Below, piece by piece: positions 35,385 through 44,011 of a stretch of DNA of 64,000 nucleotides. The position numbers and the translations under genes were made by a program. The notes beneath the pieces were generated by a model. It searched no databases and was not told the origin of the DNA. It worked only from the letters and a program-made list of their open reading frames with translations. Numbering within the stretch: the first letter of the stretch is position 1; the number at the start of each line of letters is the position of its first letter. The stretch covers positions 3,619,501 through 3,683,500 of the forward strand of contig NZ_VIWT01000001.1 of assembly GCF_007829815.1 (NCBI RefSeq), read 5' to 3'. Origin of the DNA: Kitasatospora viridis (GTDB lineage Bacteria > Actinomycetota > Actinomycetes > Streptomycetales > Streptomycetaceae).

Positions 35385-35549
35385 GTGGCTGCCACCGATG
35401 TCCGCCCGAAGATCACGCTGGCTTGCGTGGAGTGCAAGGAGCGGAACTACATCACCAAGAAGAACCGGCGTAACGACCCGGACCGTCTTGAGATGAAGAA
35501 GCACTGCCCCCGCTGCAACTCGCACACCGCGCACCGCGAGACCCGTTGA
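35385..35549 (+). CDS. rpmG: 50S ribosomal protein L33, zinc-binding form
   Basis: A 54-residue L33 with two cysteine pairs, CVEC and CPRC, so this is the zinc-containing (C+) paralogue. Streptomycetes usually also have a cysteine-free copy made under zinc limitation, located elsewhere. GTG 35385 follows AAGGAAGG. It forms the usual unit after tRNA-Thr and tRNA-Met and is closed by a strong terminator. Confidence 0.95.
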   Translation: MAATDVRPKITLACVECKERNYITKKNRRNDPDRLEMKKHCPRCNSHTAHRETR

Positions 35550-35587
35550 TCCCATAAGGAGTCATCGGGCCTGGCCGTGACAGGTCT

Positions 35588-35635
35588 TGACTTCAGGCCG
35601 TATCCCGATTCGGGATGCGGCCTGAAGTCATTTCT
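35588..35635 (+). terminator. Terminator of rpmG
   Basis: A roughly 20-bp stem: TGACTTCAGGCCG pairs with CGGCCTGAAGTCA and continues as ATCCCG/CGGGAT around the loop ATT, followed by TTTCTG. One of the clearest terminators in the window. Confidence 0.9.
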
Positions 35636-35679
35636 GTGCTGGTATGACTGACACACCCGGATAACTGAGGAGCAGTTCC

Positions 35680-36147
35680 ATGGCACTCGACCCCTCGTTC
35701 ATCGGGCGGAGCTACCCGCCCACCGAGCCGTACCAGGTGAGTCGGGAGAAGATCCGTGAGTTCGCGATCGCCGTGCGCGACCCGAACCCCGCCTACCTCG
35801 ACCCGGAGGCGGCCAAGGCGCTCGGCTACTCCGACGTGATCGCTCCGCCGACCTTCCCGGTGGTGATCTCCATGCCGGCCGCTGACCAGGTGATCGAGGA
35901 CCCGGAGTTGGGGCTGGACTTCAGCCGGGTGGTGCACGGCGACCAGAAGTTCAGCTACGCCCGCCCGCTGCGGGCCGGCGACCGGGTGCGGGCGGTGCTG
36001 ACCATCGACAACATCAAGTCGCTGGCCGGCAATGATGTGTTGACCGTCACGGCGGAGCTGTTGGAGGACAGCGGCGAGTACCTGGCGAAGGCCACCATGA
36101 CCCTGGTCGCCCGCGCGGCCGCCGCCGACGAGACGAAGGGCGAGTGA
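35680..36147 (+). CDS. (3R)-hydroxyacyl-ACP dehydratase subunit HadA (MaoC N-terminal)
   Basis: A 155-residue hotdog protein of the MaoC-dehydratase N-terminal type (FIGRSYPPTEPYQVSREKI, DPNPAYLDPEAAKALGYSD, VVHGDQKFSYARPLRAGD). In mycobacteria HadA pairs with HadB to dehydrate 3-hydroxyacyl-ACP in type II fatty acid synthesis. The hydratase catalytic Asp/His pair is not expected in this subunit. The next gene overlaps its stop, giving the standard HadA-HadB pair downstream of rpmG. Confidence 0.9.
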   Translation: MALDPSFIGRSYPPTEPYQVSREKIREFAIAVRDPNPAYLDPEAAKALGYSDVIAPPTFPVVISMPAADQVIEDPELGLDFSRVVHGDQKFSYARPLRAGDRVRAVLTIDNIKSLAGNDVLTVTAELLEDSGEYLAKATMTLVARAAAADETKGE

Positions 36148-36575
36148 CCCCGATGGCGATCAGCTTCGACGAGGTCGAGGTCGGCACCGAGCTGCCGGCC
36201 CAGTCGTTCCCGGTGGACCGGGCCGCGCTGGTGCGGTACGCGGGCGCCTCGGGCGACTTCAACCCGATCCACTGGAACGAGAAGTTCGCCCTGGAGGTGG
36301 GCCTGCCGGACGTGATCGCGCACGGCATGTTCACCATGGCCGAGGCGATCCGGGTGGTCACCGACTGGACCGGCGACCCGGGCGCGGTGGTCGAGTACGG
36401 CGTGCGGTTCAGCCGCCCCGTGGTGGTGCCCAACGACGGGGTGGGCGCGGTGATCGAGGTCTCCGGCAAGGTGGCCAAGCTGCTGGAGGACCGCCGGGTG
36501 CAGGTGGACCTGGTGGCGACCAGCGGTGGTCAGAAGGTGCTCGGGATGTCCCGCGCGGTGGTCCAGCTCGGCTGA
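36144..36575 (+). CDS. (3R)-hydroxyacyl-ACP dehydratase subunit HadB (MaoC)
   Basis: A 143-residue MaoC-type dehydratase. The catalytic segment is YAGASGDFNPIHWNE (Asp and His), and VIAHGMFTMA follows. It would form the active heterodimer with the preceding HadA-like protein. GTG 36144 overlaps the stop of hadA (GTGA), which favours it; ATG 36153 is the alternative. Located before merR/murB as in other streptomycetes. Confidence 0.9.
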   Translation: MTPMAISFDEVEVGTELPAQSFPVDRAALVRYAGASGDFNPIHWNEKFALEVGLPDVIAHGMFTMAEAIRVVTDWTGDPGAVVEYGVRFSRPVVVPNDGVGAVIEVSGKVAKLLEDRRVQVDLVATSGGQKVLGMSRAVVQLG

Positions 36576-36682
36576 GCCGCCCGCCGAGGCGCCGTCCCCG
36601 TTGTAGGGGTGGCGCCTCTCTTTACGGGTAGCATGGATAGCGACAGGTTCCACTATCTGCAATCGATGTGGAGGGCAGCGCC

Positions 36683-37093
36683 ATGCCCACGCTCCCCTGG
36701 ACCGTTCCCAACCCGCCCCGCCCCGGCGCCGACCGGGTGCTGCTGATGGCCTCCCGCTTCGAGGTCCGCTCGCTGCGCGACGTCCCGAGCTTCCTCCTCG
36801 GCTCGCTGCGGATCTGGCGTCAGGTCTCCCGCGCGCCCGGCGCGCTCGGGGCCTCGCTGGTCGCCCAGCCGCTGCGGCGCACCTTCTGGACCCTCTCCGC
36901 CTGGGAGGGCCGGGCCGAACTGGACGCCTTCGCCGGATCCGAGCCGCACCGCACCGTGATGCGGGCACAGCGCCCGGCGATGGCCGCCTCGCTCTTCACC
37001 TTCTGGGAGGCCCCGGTCGGCGAGCTGCCGGCCGACTGGGCCGAGGCCCGCCGCCGGCTCGCCGCGGCGGCCGCCGAACGGGCCGCGGACTGA
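36683..37093 (+). CDS. DUF3291-type dimeric alpha/beta-barrel protein
   Basis: A 136-residue protein that looks like DUF3291: LPWTVPNPP, VLLMASRFEVRSLRDVPSFLL, then FWTLSAWEGRAELDAFAGSEPH and HRTVMRAQRP. The fold is the dimeric ferredoxin-like barrel of monooxygenases and heme-degrading enzymes, but no function is established. ATG 36683 has GGAGG upstream. It lies between hadB and the convergent merR gene, whose 3' end is 7 bp away. Confidence 0.65.
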   Translation: MPTLPWTVPNPPRPGADRVLLMASRFEVRSLRDVPSFLLGSLRIWRQVSRAPGALGASLVAQPLRRTFWTLSAWEGRAELDAFAGSEPHRTVMRAQRPAMAASLFTFWEAPVGELPADWAEARRRLAAAAAERAAD

Positions 37094-37100
37094 CCGGCCG

Positions 37101-37730
37101 TCAGCGCGCCTCGAAGATCCGGTGCGAGGCGTCCTCCTGGGCGAGCCGGCGCAGCCCGGCGATCAGCGCGTCGCCCAGCACGGTGCCGACCACCGCGCCC
37201 TCCACCTTGCCGGCCACCCCCTCGCGCCGGGCGATCGCCGCCAGTTCCGCGGTGGCGAGCCGCCCGGCCGCGGCGGCGTAGTCGTCCAGCAGCTCCAGCA
37301 GGTCGTCCTGCTCCAGCTCGCGCAGGGTCACCACCAGCTGGGCGAGCGCGCTGCGGGCCGGGTTCTCCGCGGTCACCTGCCACCCGTGCCGGGCCACCAG
37401 CTCGTCGACCTGCCGCTCGGCCCGGGCCCACTCGGCCGTGTCGACCGGGGTCACCTGGGGGGTCACCGCCTGCTGGGCCACGCCGAGCACCGCGTGCAGC
37501 CCGTCGGCGGGCCGGTCCACCGCGGTGAGCACCTCGCGGGCGGCGGCCACCGAGAGCTTGCCGGCCTCGGTGAGCGCGCGGATCAGCTTCAGCCGGCGCA
37601 GGTGCTCCTCGCCGTACTGGGCCTGGTTGTGGCTGGTCAGCTCGCCGCTCGGGAGCAGGCCCTCGCGCAGGTAGTACTTGATCGTCGGCACCGGCACCCC
37701 GGTGCGCTTGCTGAGCTCGCCGATCCGCAT
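37101..37730 (-). CDS. MerR-family transcriptional regulator
   Basis: A 209-residue regulator. The N-terminal MerR winged HTH (residues 1-70) has GVPVPTIKYYLREGLLPSG and the second-wing YGEEHLRRLKLIRAL. A helical C-terminal domain of about 130 residues has no cysteine pattern for metals, so a small-molecule or redox ligand is unknown. ATG 37730 gives the canonical MRIGELS start; an upstream ATG at 37751 adds seven residues. It is divergent from murB, with a partly symmetric ATGGATAC...CTCCAT element at 37731-37751 that may be its operator. Confidence 0.85.
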   Translation of the reverse strand: MRIGELSKRTGVPVPTIKYYLREGLLPSGELTSHNQAQYGEEHLRRLKLIRALTEAGKLSVAAAREVLTAVDRPADGLHAVLGVAQQAVTPQVTPVDTAEWARAERQVDELVARHGWQVTAENPARSALAQLVVTLRELEQDDLLELLDDYAAAAGRLATAELAAIARREGVAGKVEGAVVGTVLGDALIAGLRRLAQEDASHRIFEAR

Positions 37731-37790
37731 ATGGATACTGTACGTCTCCATGTGCCGTCGGTATCCGCCCCGCCCGTATACCGTGGTCGG

Positions 37791-38834
37791 GTGCATGTGA
37801 CCGAGAACGCGCCCCTCGCCCCGCTGACCACCCTGCGGCTCGGCGGCCCGGCCCGCCGGCTGGTGACCGCGCACACCGACCAGGAGGTGATCGCCGCGGT
37901 GCAGGCCGCCGACGCGGTCGGCGAGCCGCTGCTGGTGATCGGCGGCGGCAGCAACCTGGTGATCGGCGACGCCGGCTTCGACGGCACCGTGCTGCGGATC
38001 GCCACCACCGGCAGCACCCTGGACGGCACCGTGCTGGAGCTGGCCGCCGGCGAGGTGTGGGCCGACGCGGTCGCCACCGTGGTGCTGGAGCACGGCTTGG
38101 CCGGCATCGAGTTCCTGGCCGGCATCCCCGGCTCGGCCGGCGCGACCCCGGTGCAGAACGTCGGCGCCTACGGCCAGGAGGTCTCCCAGACCATCACCGA
38201 GGTGGTGGCCTACGACCGGCGGGCCGGCGAACTGGTCACCCTGACCAACGCCGAGTGCGGCTTCTCCTACCGGCACAGCCGCTTCAAGGCCGAGCCGGAC
38301 CGCTGGGTGGTGCTCCGGGTCCGCTTCGGCCTGGAGGACCACGGCGGCCTCTCCACCCCGATCCGCTACCCCGAGGTGGCCCGGCACTACGGCGTCGAGG
38401 CGGGCGGGCGGGTCGAGGTGGCCGCCGCCTGGAACGCGGTGCTGGAACTGCGGGCCGGCAAGGGCATGGTGCTGGACGAGACGGACCACGACACCTGGTC
38501 GGCCGGCTCCTTCTTCACCAACCCGGTGCTGACGCCGGAGCAGTACCAGGCCTTCCTGGCCCGGCTGGACGGCCGGCAGGCCCCCGCCTACCCGGCGCCG
38601 GACGGTGCCACCAAGACCTCGGCGGCCTGGCTGATCGACCACGCGGGCTTCCGCAAGGGCTACGGCAGCGGCCCCGCGACCCTCTCCACCAAGCACACCC
38701 TGGCGCTCACCAACCGGGGCCGGGCCACCACCGCGGACCTGCTCTCGCTGGCCCGGGAGATCCGGGCCGGCGTGCACGCCGCCTTCGGCGTCGAGCTCGT
38801 CAACGAGCCCGTGATGGTCGGCGTCGAGCTCTGA
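37791..38834 (+). CDS. murB: UDP-N-acetylenolpyruvoylglucosamine reductase MurB
   Basis: A 347-residue MurB, the FAD enzyme that makes UDP-MurNAc for peptidoglycan. Motifs: NAPLAPLTTLRLGGPA, IGGGSNLVI, FLAGIPGSAGATPVQNVGAYG, FSYRHSRFK, catalytic Ser in SAGSFFTNP and the terminal Glu in VELVNEPVMVGVEL. GTG 37791 was chosen. A TATACC -10 at 37777-37782 places transcription start almost at this codon, and no ribosome site precedes it, so the mRNA may be leaderless. Confidence 0.95.
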   Translation: MHVTENAPLAPLTTLRLGGPARRLVTAHTDQEVIAAVQAADAVGEPLLVIGGGSNLVIGDAGFDGTVLRIATTGSTLDGTVLELAAGEVWADAVATVVLEHGLAGIEFLAGIPGSAGATPVQNVGAYGQEVSQTITEVVAYDRRAGELVTLTNAECGFSYRHSRFKAEPDRWVVLRVRFGLEDHGGLSTPIRYPEVARHYGVEAGGRVEVAAAWNAVLELRAGKGMVLDETDHDTWSAGSFFTNPVLTPEQYQAFLARLDGRQAPAYPAPDGATKTSAAWLIDHAGFRKGYGSGPATLSTKHTLALTNRGRATTADLLSLAREIRAGVHAAFGVELVNEPVMVGVEL

Positions 38835-38841
38835 CGCCCGG

Positions 38842-39078
38842 TCAGCGGCGGGCCCGGCGCACGCCGTAGGCCACCGCGATCACGAGCAGGATGAGGATGA
38901 AGAGCCAGAACATGAAGCCGCCGCCGGGACCTGGCCCGATCGACCGGCTGGAGTGCCAGAAGTAGTAGTTGTGCGTCACGTGGGTCACGTGGGTGACATG
39001 CGTGACGTGGGTCGTGTGCGACGTGGTGCTCGTGTGGGTCGTGTGCGTCGTATGCGTGACCGTCGAATGGCTGCTCAT
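38842..39078 (-). CDS. His/Thr-repeat single-pass membrane peptide
   Basis: A 78-residue protein in two parts. Residues 1-42 are low complexity with 11 histidines, largely one every third residue in HTT and HVT units. Residues 55-73 form one hydrophobic helix (FMFWLFILILLVIAVAYGV), followed by basic RRARR. A Gly/Pro hinge separates them. The histidine ladder could bind Zn, Ni or Cu at the membrane, and the basic end suggests N-out topology. No family is recognised. The coding DNA is a 9- to 12-bp tandem repeat. It lies between murB and the adenosine deaminase gene. Confidence 0.6.
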   Translation of the reverse strand: MSSHSTVTHTTHTTHTSTTSHTTHVTHVTHVTHVTHNYYFWHSSRSIGPGPGGGFMFWLFILILLVIAVAYGVRRARR

Positions 39079-39092
39079 GGATCGTCAGATTG

Positions 39093-40118
39093 TCATGCCG
39101 CAGGCCCGGTGAGCCAGAGATCGATCTCACTCAGCAACTCCTTGCGCACCCCCTCCGGGGCCCGCGAGCCGCGCACCGACTGCCGGGCCAGCTCGGCCAG
39201 CTCCTGGTCGGAGAAGCCGTGCACCTCCCGCGCCAGCCGGTACTGCTCGGCCAGCCGGGAGCCGAAGAGCAGCGGGTCGTCGGCGCCCAGCGCGAGCGGC
39301 ACCCCGGACTCGAAGAGGGCGCGCAGCGGCACCGCGCCCGGCGCCTCGTAGACCCCGAGCGCCACGTTGGAGGCCGGACACACCTCGCAGGTGATCTGAC
39401 GGTCCGCCAGCCGCTGGAGCAGCCGCGGGTCCTCGGCGGCCCGCACCCCGTGGCCGATCCGACCGGCGCCCAGGTCGTCCAGGCAGTCCCGGACCGACTC
39501 CGGACCGGCCAGCTCGCCGCCGTGCGGGGCGGCCAGCAGCCCGCCGCGCCGGGCGATCGCGAAGGCCCGGTCGAACTCGCGGGCCAGCCCGCGCCGTTCG
39601 TCGTTGGACAGGCCGAAGCCGACCACCCCCTGGTCGGCGTAGCGGACCGCGAGCCGGGCCAGCGTGCGGGCGTCCATCTCGGACTTCATCCGGTTCGCCG
39701 CGATCAGCACCCGGATCCCCACCCCGGTGGCCGCCGAGGCCTCCCGGACCGCGTCCAGCACCAGCTCGATGGTCGGGATCAACCCGCCCAGCCGGGGCGC
39801 GTAGGAGGTCGGGTCGACCTGGATCTCCAGCCAGCGCGAGCCGTCCGCCACCTCGTCCTCGGCGGTCTCCCGGACCAGCCGGCGGATGTCGGACTCGTCC
39901 CGCAGCACCGAGCGCGCCGTGTCGTAGAGCCGCTGGAACCGGAACCAGCCCCGCTCGTCGGTGGCCCGCAGCTTCGGGGGAGTGCCGGAACTCAGCGCCT
40001 CGGGCAGCCGGACCCCGTGCTTGACCGCCAGTTCCAGCAGGGTGGCGGGGCGCATCGAACCGGTGAAGTGCAGGTGCAGGTGGGCCTTCGGCAGTGCCGC
40101 GACGTCTCGCTGTTCCAT
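39093..40118 (-). CDS. Adenosine deaminase-family enzyme
   Basis: A 341-residue metal-dependent deaminase. The metal motif HLHLHFTGSM replaces the usual HLHLDG. Other sites are conserved: APHGGELAGP, GRIGHGVRA, CPASNVALG and ADDPLLFG with the paired aspartates. The family converts adenosine or related aminopurine nucleosides to inosine compounds; the HF variant is common in streptomycetes and may act on another substrate. ATG 40118 (MEQRD) is the likely start. It sits downstream of aspC on the same strand, but behind that gene's terminator. Confidence 0.85.
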   Translation of the reverse strand: MEQRDVAALPKAHLHLHFTGSMRPATLLELAVKHGVRLPEALSSGTPPKLRATDERGWFRFQRLYDTARSVLRDESDIRRLVRETAEDEVADGSRWLEIQVDPTSYAPRLGGLIPTIELVLDAVREASAATGVGIRVLIAANRMKSEMDARTLARLAVRYADQGVVGFGLSNDERRGLAREFDRAFAIARRGGLLAAPHGGELAGPESVRDCLDDLGAGRIGHGVRAAEDPRLLQRLADRQITCEVCPASNVALGVYEAPGAVPLRALFESGVPLALGADDPLLFGSRLAEQYRLAREVHGFSDQELAELARQSVRGSRAPEGVRKELLSEIDLWLTGPAA

Positions 40119-40150
40119 CCACGAATCCTGCCGCAAACCCCGGTAAAAGG

Positions 40151-40197
40151 GGAACCGCCCTGTTCGGGTCCCCCGAAGGGGTGAACGGGGCGGTTCC
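40151..40197 (-). terminator. Terminator of the aminotransferase gene
   Basis: A 15-bp stem GGAACCGCCCTGTTC / GAACGGGGCGGTTCC with one G-T pair, and an inner GGG/CCC hairpin, downstream of the minus-strand aminotransferase. Confidence 0.7.
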
Positions 40198-40210
40198 GCC
40201 TGAGCTGACG

Positions 40211-40240
40211 CGGGGTCAGCCGGGGTCAGTCGGGGTCAGT
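40211..40240. repeat. Three 10-bp tandem repeats at the end of the aminotransferase gene
   Basis: CGGGGTCAGC/T occurs three times at 10-bp steps. On the minus strand each unit contains TGA. Because the step is not a multiple of three, the repeat puts a stop in every frame at the end of the gene. Confidence 0.7.
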
Positions 40241-41468
40241 CGCGGGCCTCGCCGAGCAGCTTCTGCATCCGCTGCACGCCCTCGGCCAGGTCGGCGTCGC
40301 CCAGCGCGTAGGACAGCCGCAGGTAGCCCGGGGTGCCGAAGGCCTCGCCCGGCACCACCGCGACCTCGGCCTCGTCCAGGATCAGCGCGGCCAGCTCGCC
40401 GGAGGTCTGCGGACGCTTGCCGCGGATCTCCTTGCCCAGCAGGCCCTTGACCGAGGGGTAGGCGTAGAACGCGCCGAGCGGCTCGGGGCAGTAGACGCCC
40501 TCGATCTCGTTGAGCATCCGCACGATGGTCCGGCGGCGCCGGTCGAAGGCGGCCTTCATCTCCTCGACCGCCGACAGGTCGCCGCTGACCGCGGCCAGCG
40601 CGGCCTGCTGGGCCACGTTGCTGACGTTGGAGGTGGCGTGCGACTGCAGGTTGGCGGCGGCGGCCACCACGTCCTTGGGGCCGATCAGCCACCCCACCCG
40701 CCAGCCGGTCATCGCGTAGGTCTTCGCCACGCCGTTGACCACGATGCACTTGTCGGCCAGCTCGGGCAGCAGGGCCGGCAGCGAGGTGAAGGTCGCGTCG
40801 CCGTAGACCAGGTGCTGGTAGATCTCGTCGGTGAGCACCCACAGCCCGTGCTCCAGCGCCCAGCGGCCGATCGCCTCGGCCTCGGCCTCGGTGTAGACCG
40901 AGCCGGTCGGGTTGGACGGCGAGACGAAGAGCACCACCTTGGTGTTCCCGGTGCGGGCCGCCTCCAGCTGCTCCACCGTCACCTTGTAGTCGGCGGTCTC
41001 GTCCGCGACCACGTCCACCGGCACGCCGCCGGCCAGCCGGATCGCCTCCGGGTAGGTGGTCCAGTACGGCGCCGGGACGATGACCTCGTCGCCCGGGTCG
41101 AGGATCGCCGCGAAGGCCTCGTAGATGGCCTGCTTGCCGCCGTTGGTGACCAGCACCTGGGAGGCGTCCACCTGGTAGCCGCTGTCCCGCAGGGTCTTCG
41201 CCGCGATCGCCGCCTTGAGCTCCGGCAGGCCCGCCGCCGGCGTGTAGCGGTGGTTCTTCGGGTCCCGGCAGGCCTCCACGGCCGCGTCGACGATGTAGTC
41301 AGGAGTCGGGAAGTCCGGCTCGCCGGCGCCGAAGCCGATGACCGGGCGGCCGGCCGCCTTGAGGGCCTTGGCCTTGGCATCGACGGCGAGGGTGGCGGAC
41401 TCCGCGATGGCGCCGACCCGGGCGGAGACCCGGCGCTCGGCGGGGGACGAGGGGGATGAAGCGCTCAT
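40236..41468 (-). CDS. aspC: Aspartate aminotransferase (class I, AspC-like)
   Basis: A 410-residue PLP enzyme transferring the amino group between aspartate and 2-oxoglutarate. Landmarks: [43 protein letters not shown], the internal aldimine lysine in [17 protein letters not shown], and the substrate-binding Arg in [16 protein letters not shown] 41468 is the start. This gene lies upstream of tRNA-Trp and secE in streptomycetes. Confidence 0.93.
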   Translation of the reverse strand: MSASSPSSPAERRVSARVGAIAESATLAVDAKAKALKAAGRPVIGFGAGEPDFPTPDYIVDAAVEACRDPKNHRYTPAAGLPELKAAIAAKTLRDSGYQVDASQVLVTNGGKQAIYEAFAAILDPGDEVIVPAPYWTTYPEAIRLAGGVPVDVVADETADYKVTVEQLEAARTGNTKVVLFVSPSNPTGSVYTEAEAEAIGRWALEHGLWVLTDEIYQHLVYGDATFTSLPALLPELADKCIVVNGVAKTYAMTGWRVGWLIGPKDVVAAAANLQSHATSNVSNVAQQAALAAVSGDLSAVEEMKAAFDRRRRTIVRMLNEIEGVYCPEPLGAFYAYPSVKGLLGKEIRGKRPQTSGELAALILDEAEVAVVPGEAFGTPGYLRLSYALGDADLAEGVQRMQKLLGEARD

Positions 41469-41549
41469 ACAGGCATCGTCGCAGAACCCCGGGGGCTACT
41501 GCGTCCGGGTTTCACCATCCGTACTCGCCGGGTCCACCTGCTGAAGAGG

Positions 41550-41579
41550 TTCGACCAAACGCCGCCGAACCCGTACACT
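41550..41579 (+). promoter_or_regulatory. Likely promoter of tRNA-Trp / secE
   Basis: TTCGAC (41550-41555) and TACACT (41574-41579) with 18 bp between them, about 100 bp before tRNA-Trp. Confidence 0.45.
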
Positions 41580-41684
41580 CACTGATCGACGGCCCGGGCC
41601 AACCGGCAGCTGACCAGAAGCGTTCACCACGCGGGCGGTCGGATGCGGTAGGTTGGGGCCCACTCGGACGCCGCGAGGCGTCGG

Positions 41685-41757
41685 AGGGCACTAGCTCAAT
41701 TGGTAGAGCACCGGTCTCCAAAACCGGCGGTTGGGGGTTCGAGTCCCTCGTGCCCTG
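41685..41757 (+). tRNA. tRNA-Trp (anticodon CCA)
   Basis: A 73-nt tRNA: acceptor AGGGCAC/GTGCCCT, D-arm GCTCAATTGGTAGAGC, anticodon loop CTCCAAA with CCA at 41718-41720, and T-arm GAGGGTTCGAGTCCCTC-like pairing. It is immediately upstream of secE, as in many bacteria. Confidence 0.95.
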
Positions 41758-41868
41758 CTGCACGAACCAATTCCAGCCCGTTCGCTCCACGAGAGCGAGC
41801 GGGCTTGATGCGGAGAGGGCACCAGTCCGCTTTGCCCAGCAAAACGACCCGGATTCAGGTGAGGACGA

Positions 41869-42252
41869 GTGACGGAGACCACGGGCTCCACCGCAACGCC
41901 TGAGAGCGGCAACAGCGACGCCGCCGAGGACGCGGCTGTCGACGCCGTGTCCGAGGACGGTGTGGCCGAGGACGACAAGAGCCTCTCCCGCCGCAAGCGC
42001 AAGCGTGCCAACAAGGAGCTGGGCGGCGAGGGCGCCAAGTCCGGCGGCAAGCGCGCCAAGCGCGGCCTGTTCGCCCGCGCCGGGCTCTACTACCGCCAGA
42101 TCATCGCGGAACTGCGCAAGGTCGTCTGGCCCACCCGCAGTGAGCTGATGAACTACACCAGCGTCGTGGTGGTCTTCGTCGCCGTCGTGATGACCCTGGT
42201 CGCCACGATGGACTGGGGCTTCGCCAAGGCGACCTTCTGGATCTTCGGCTGA
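41869..42252 (+). CDS. secE: Preprotein translocase subunit SecE
   Basis: A 127-residue SecE. A long acidic then very basic N-terminus (RRKRKRANK) precedes the conserved amphipathic helix FARAGLYYRQIIAELRKVVWP and one membrane helix (YTSVVVVFVAVVMTLVATM). SecE clamps SecY in the protein channel. GTG 41869 follows AGGTGAGGA. It is part of the tRNA-Trp-secE-nusG unit. Confidence 0.95.
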   Translation: MTETTGSTATPESGNSDAAEDAAVDAVSEDGVAEDDKSLSRRKRKRANKELGGEGAKSGGKRAKRGLFARAGLYYRQIIAELRKVVWPTRSELMNYTSVVVVFVAVVMTLVATMDWGFAKATFWIFG

Positions 42253-42445
42253 TCCCACCGCACGCCACGCACCACCACCCGACCCGGGTCGGCCCCCCAC
42301 ACCACAGGGGGACCGCCCGGGTCGAGCTGTCGGCGGGCGTCGGCCGGGCCCGCTACCGTTGACTCGGTACTGTTGAGGCTTGACCGTTCGAGGCTTGCCC
42401 GGTCGTAGTACACATCTCCACATCTCCAGGAAAGAAGCAGCCACC

Positions 42446-43324
42446 GTGTCTGAGTCCCCCCTGTACGACGCCGACGAGACCGTCCGCGAGGCGGATGAGG
42501 TCGCCGCCGAGCTGGATGCGGCTGAGGCTGCCGACGTCGAGGACGCCGTGCAGATCACCGACGGCGCGGACAGCGACGAGGACGAGGTCGAGGCGGCGGA
42601 CCTGGCCGAGGCCGGTGTGCCGGCCGAGGAGGCCGCGCTGCGCGAGGTGAGCGAGGACGAGGCCGAGGCCGCCGAGACCTTCGAGGAGCCGGCCGAGGAG
42701 CCGGAGCCCGAGGAGGACGTGGACCCGGTCGCCAAGTTCCGCGAGGAGCTGCGGTTCATGCCGGGCGAGTGGTACGTGATCCACACCTACGCGGGCTACG
42801 AGAACCGGGTGAAGCAGAACCTGGAGCAGCGCGCCGTCTCGCTGAACGTCGAGGAGTACATCTTCCAGGCCGAGGTGCCGCAGGAGGAGGTCGTCCAGAT
42901 CAAGAACGGCGACCGCAAGACCATCCGGCAGAACAAGCTCCCCGGCTACGTGCTGGTCCGGATGGACCTCACCCCCGAGTCCTGGGGCGTGGTGCGCAAC
43001 ACCCCGGGCGTCACCGGCTTCGTCGGCAACGCCTACGACCCGTACCCGCTGACCCTGGACGAGGTCGTCAAGATGCTGGCGCCGGACGTCGAGCGCGCCG
43101 CGGCCAAGGAGGCCGGCAAGCCCTCCCCGGTCAAGCCGAGCGAGATCCAGGTGCTGGACTTCGAGGTCGGCGACTCGGTCACCGTCACCGACGGTCCGTT
43201 CGCCACCCTGCAGGCGACCATCAACGAGATCAACCCGGACTCCAAGAAGGTCAAGGGCCTGGTCGAGATCTTCGGCCGGGAGACCCCGGTCGAGCTCTCC
43301 TTCGACCAGATCCAGAAGAACTAG
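42446..43324 (+). CDS. nusG: Transcription antitermination/termination factor NusG
   Basis: A 292-residue NusG. The first 95 residues are an acidic, low-complexity extension typical of streptomycetes. The NGN domain follows ([40 protein letters not shown]), then a KOW domain ([26 protein letters not shown]). NusG binds RNA polymerase and links it to Rho or the ribosome. GTG 42446 has AGGAAAG upstream. A terminator hairpin follows before rplK. Confidence 0.95.
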   Translation: MSESPLYDADETVREADEVAAELDAAEAADVEDAVQITDGADSDEDEVEAADLAEAGVPAEEAALREVSEDEAEAAETFEEPAEEPEPEEDVDPVAKFREELRFMPGEWYVIHTYAGYENRVKQNLEQRAVSLNVEEYIFQAEVPQEEVVQIKNGDRKTIRQNKLPGYVLVRMDLTPESWGVVRNTPGVTGFVGNAYDPYPLTLDEVVKMLAPDVERAAAKEAGKPSPVKPSEIQVLDFEVGDSVTVTDGPFATLQATINEINPDSKKVKGLVEIFGRETPVELSFDQIQKN

Positions 43325-43334
43325 TACAGACCTT

Positions 43335-43366
43335 CCGGGGGCGGGGCCGAGCGGCTCCGCCCCCGG
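43335..43366 (+). terminator. Hairpin between nusG and rplK
   Basis: CCGGGGGCGG at 43335-43344 pairs with CCGCCCCCGG-type sequence ending at 43366, with further pairing inside. It probably lowers read-through into rplK, which has its own promoter. Confidence 0.6.
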
Positions 43367-43373
43367 ACCCGTT

Positions 43374-43402
43374 TTGGACCAGCAGCGCGCACGCGTTAAC
43401 CT
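43374..43402 (+). promoter_or_regulatory. rplK promoter
   Basis: TTGGAC (43374-43379) and TAACCT (43397-43402) at a 17-bp distance, about 80 bp before rplK; close to the streptomycete vegetative consensus. Confidence 0.6.
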
Positions 43403-43480
43403 GGTCCGCTGTGTGTACTGCATGCCGGGTGTCGCCCCGGTCCGGTGCACGCGTCCATCGAAGGAAGGACCCGGAGAGAC

Positions 43481-43915
43481 ATGCCTCCCAAGAAGAAGAA
43501 GGTCACGGGGCTTATCAAGCTCCAGATCAACGCCGGTGCGGCCAACCCGGCTCCGCCGGTCGGCCCCGCGCTGGGTCAGCACGGCGTGAACATCATGGAG
43601 TTCTGCAAGGCCTACAACGCGGCCACCGAGTCGCAGCGTGGCATGGTCGTGCCGGTGGAGATCACGGTCTACGAGGACCGCACCTTCACCTTCATCACCA
43701 AGACCCCGCCGGCCGCGCGCCTCATCCTGAAGGCCGCGGGGATCGAGAAGGGCTCCGGCGAGCCGCACAAGACCAAGGTCGCCAAGCTGACCTCGGCCCA
43801 GGTGCGCGAGATCGCCACCACCAAGATGCCCGACCTGAACGCCAACGACCTGGACGCCGCGGAGAAGATCATCGCGGGTACCGCCCGGTCCATGGGCATC
43901 ACGGTCGAGGGCTGA
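43481..43915 (+). CDS. rplK: 50S ribosomal protein L11
   Basis: A 144-residue L11 of standard length, beginning [16 protein letters not shown]. It has the thiopeptide-binding N-terminal Pro-rich loop ([20 protein letters not shown]) and the rRNA-binding C-terminal domain ([16 protein letters not shown]). L11 shapes the GTPase centre and is needed for RelA activation. The proline-22/23 region looks wild type for thiostrepton binding. It is followed by rplA. Confidence 0.97.
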
Positions 43916-44011
43916 GCACCCTTTTCCCCGTCCCGCCAGGGACTGATCGAGGACAGCCAGTGGTAGGGCCCGCGCGGCCCACACCACGACTCCACCAACA
44001 CAGGAGCAGCA

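Noticed and set aside
37731..38777. Extension of the merR frame across the whole murB gene
   Set aside because: The extension is antisense to murB and Gly/Gln-rich; the MerR domain begins at ATG 37730.
38950..39065. Short tandem repeats resembling a CRISPR-like array
   Set aside because: The units are 6-12 bp with no spacers and lie inside the reading frame of the His/Thr peptide.
39093..40118. The HLHLHFTGSM metal motif of the adenosine deaminase-like protein as a lost active site
   Set aside because: The metal histidines are intact, and all other catalytic segments are conserved; this variant is common in streptomycete members.
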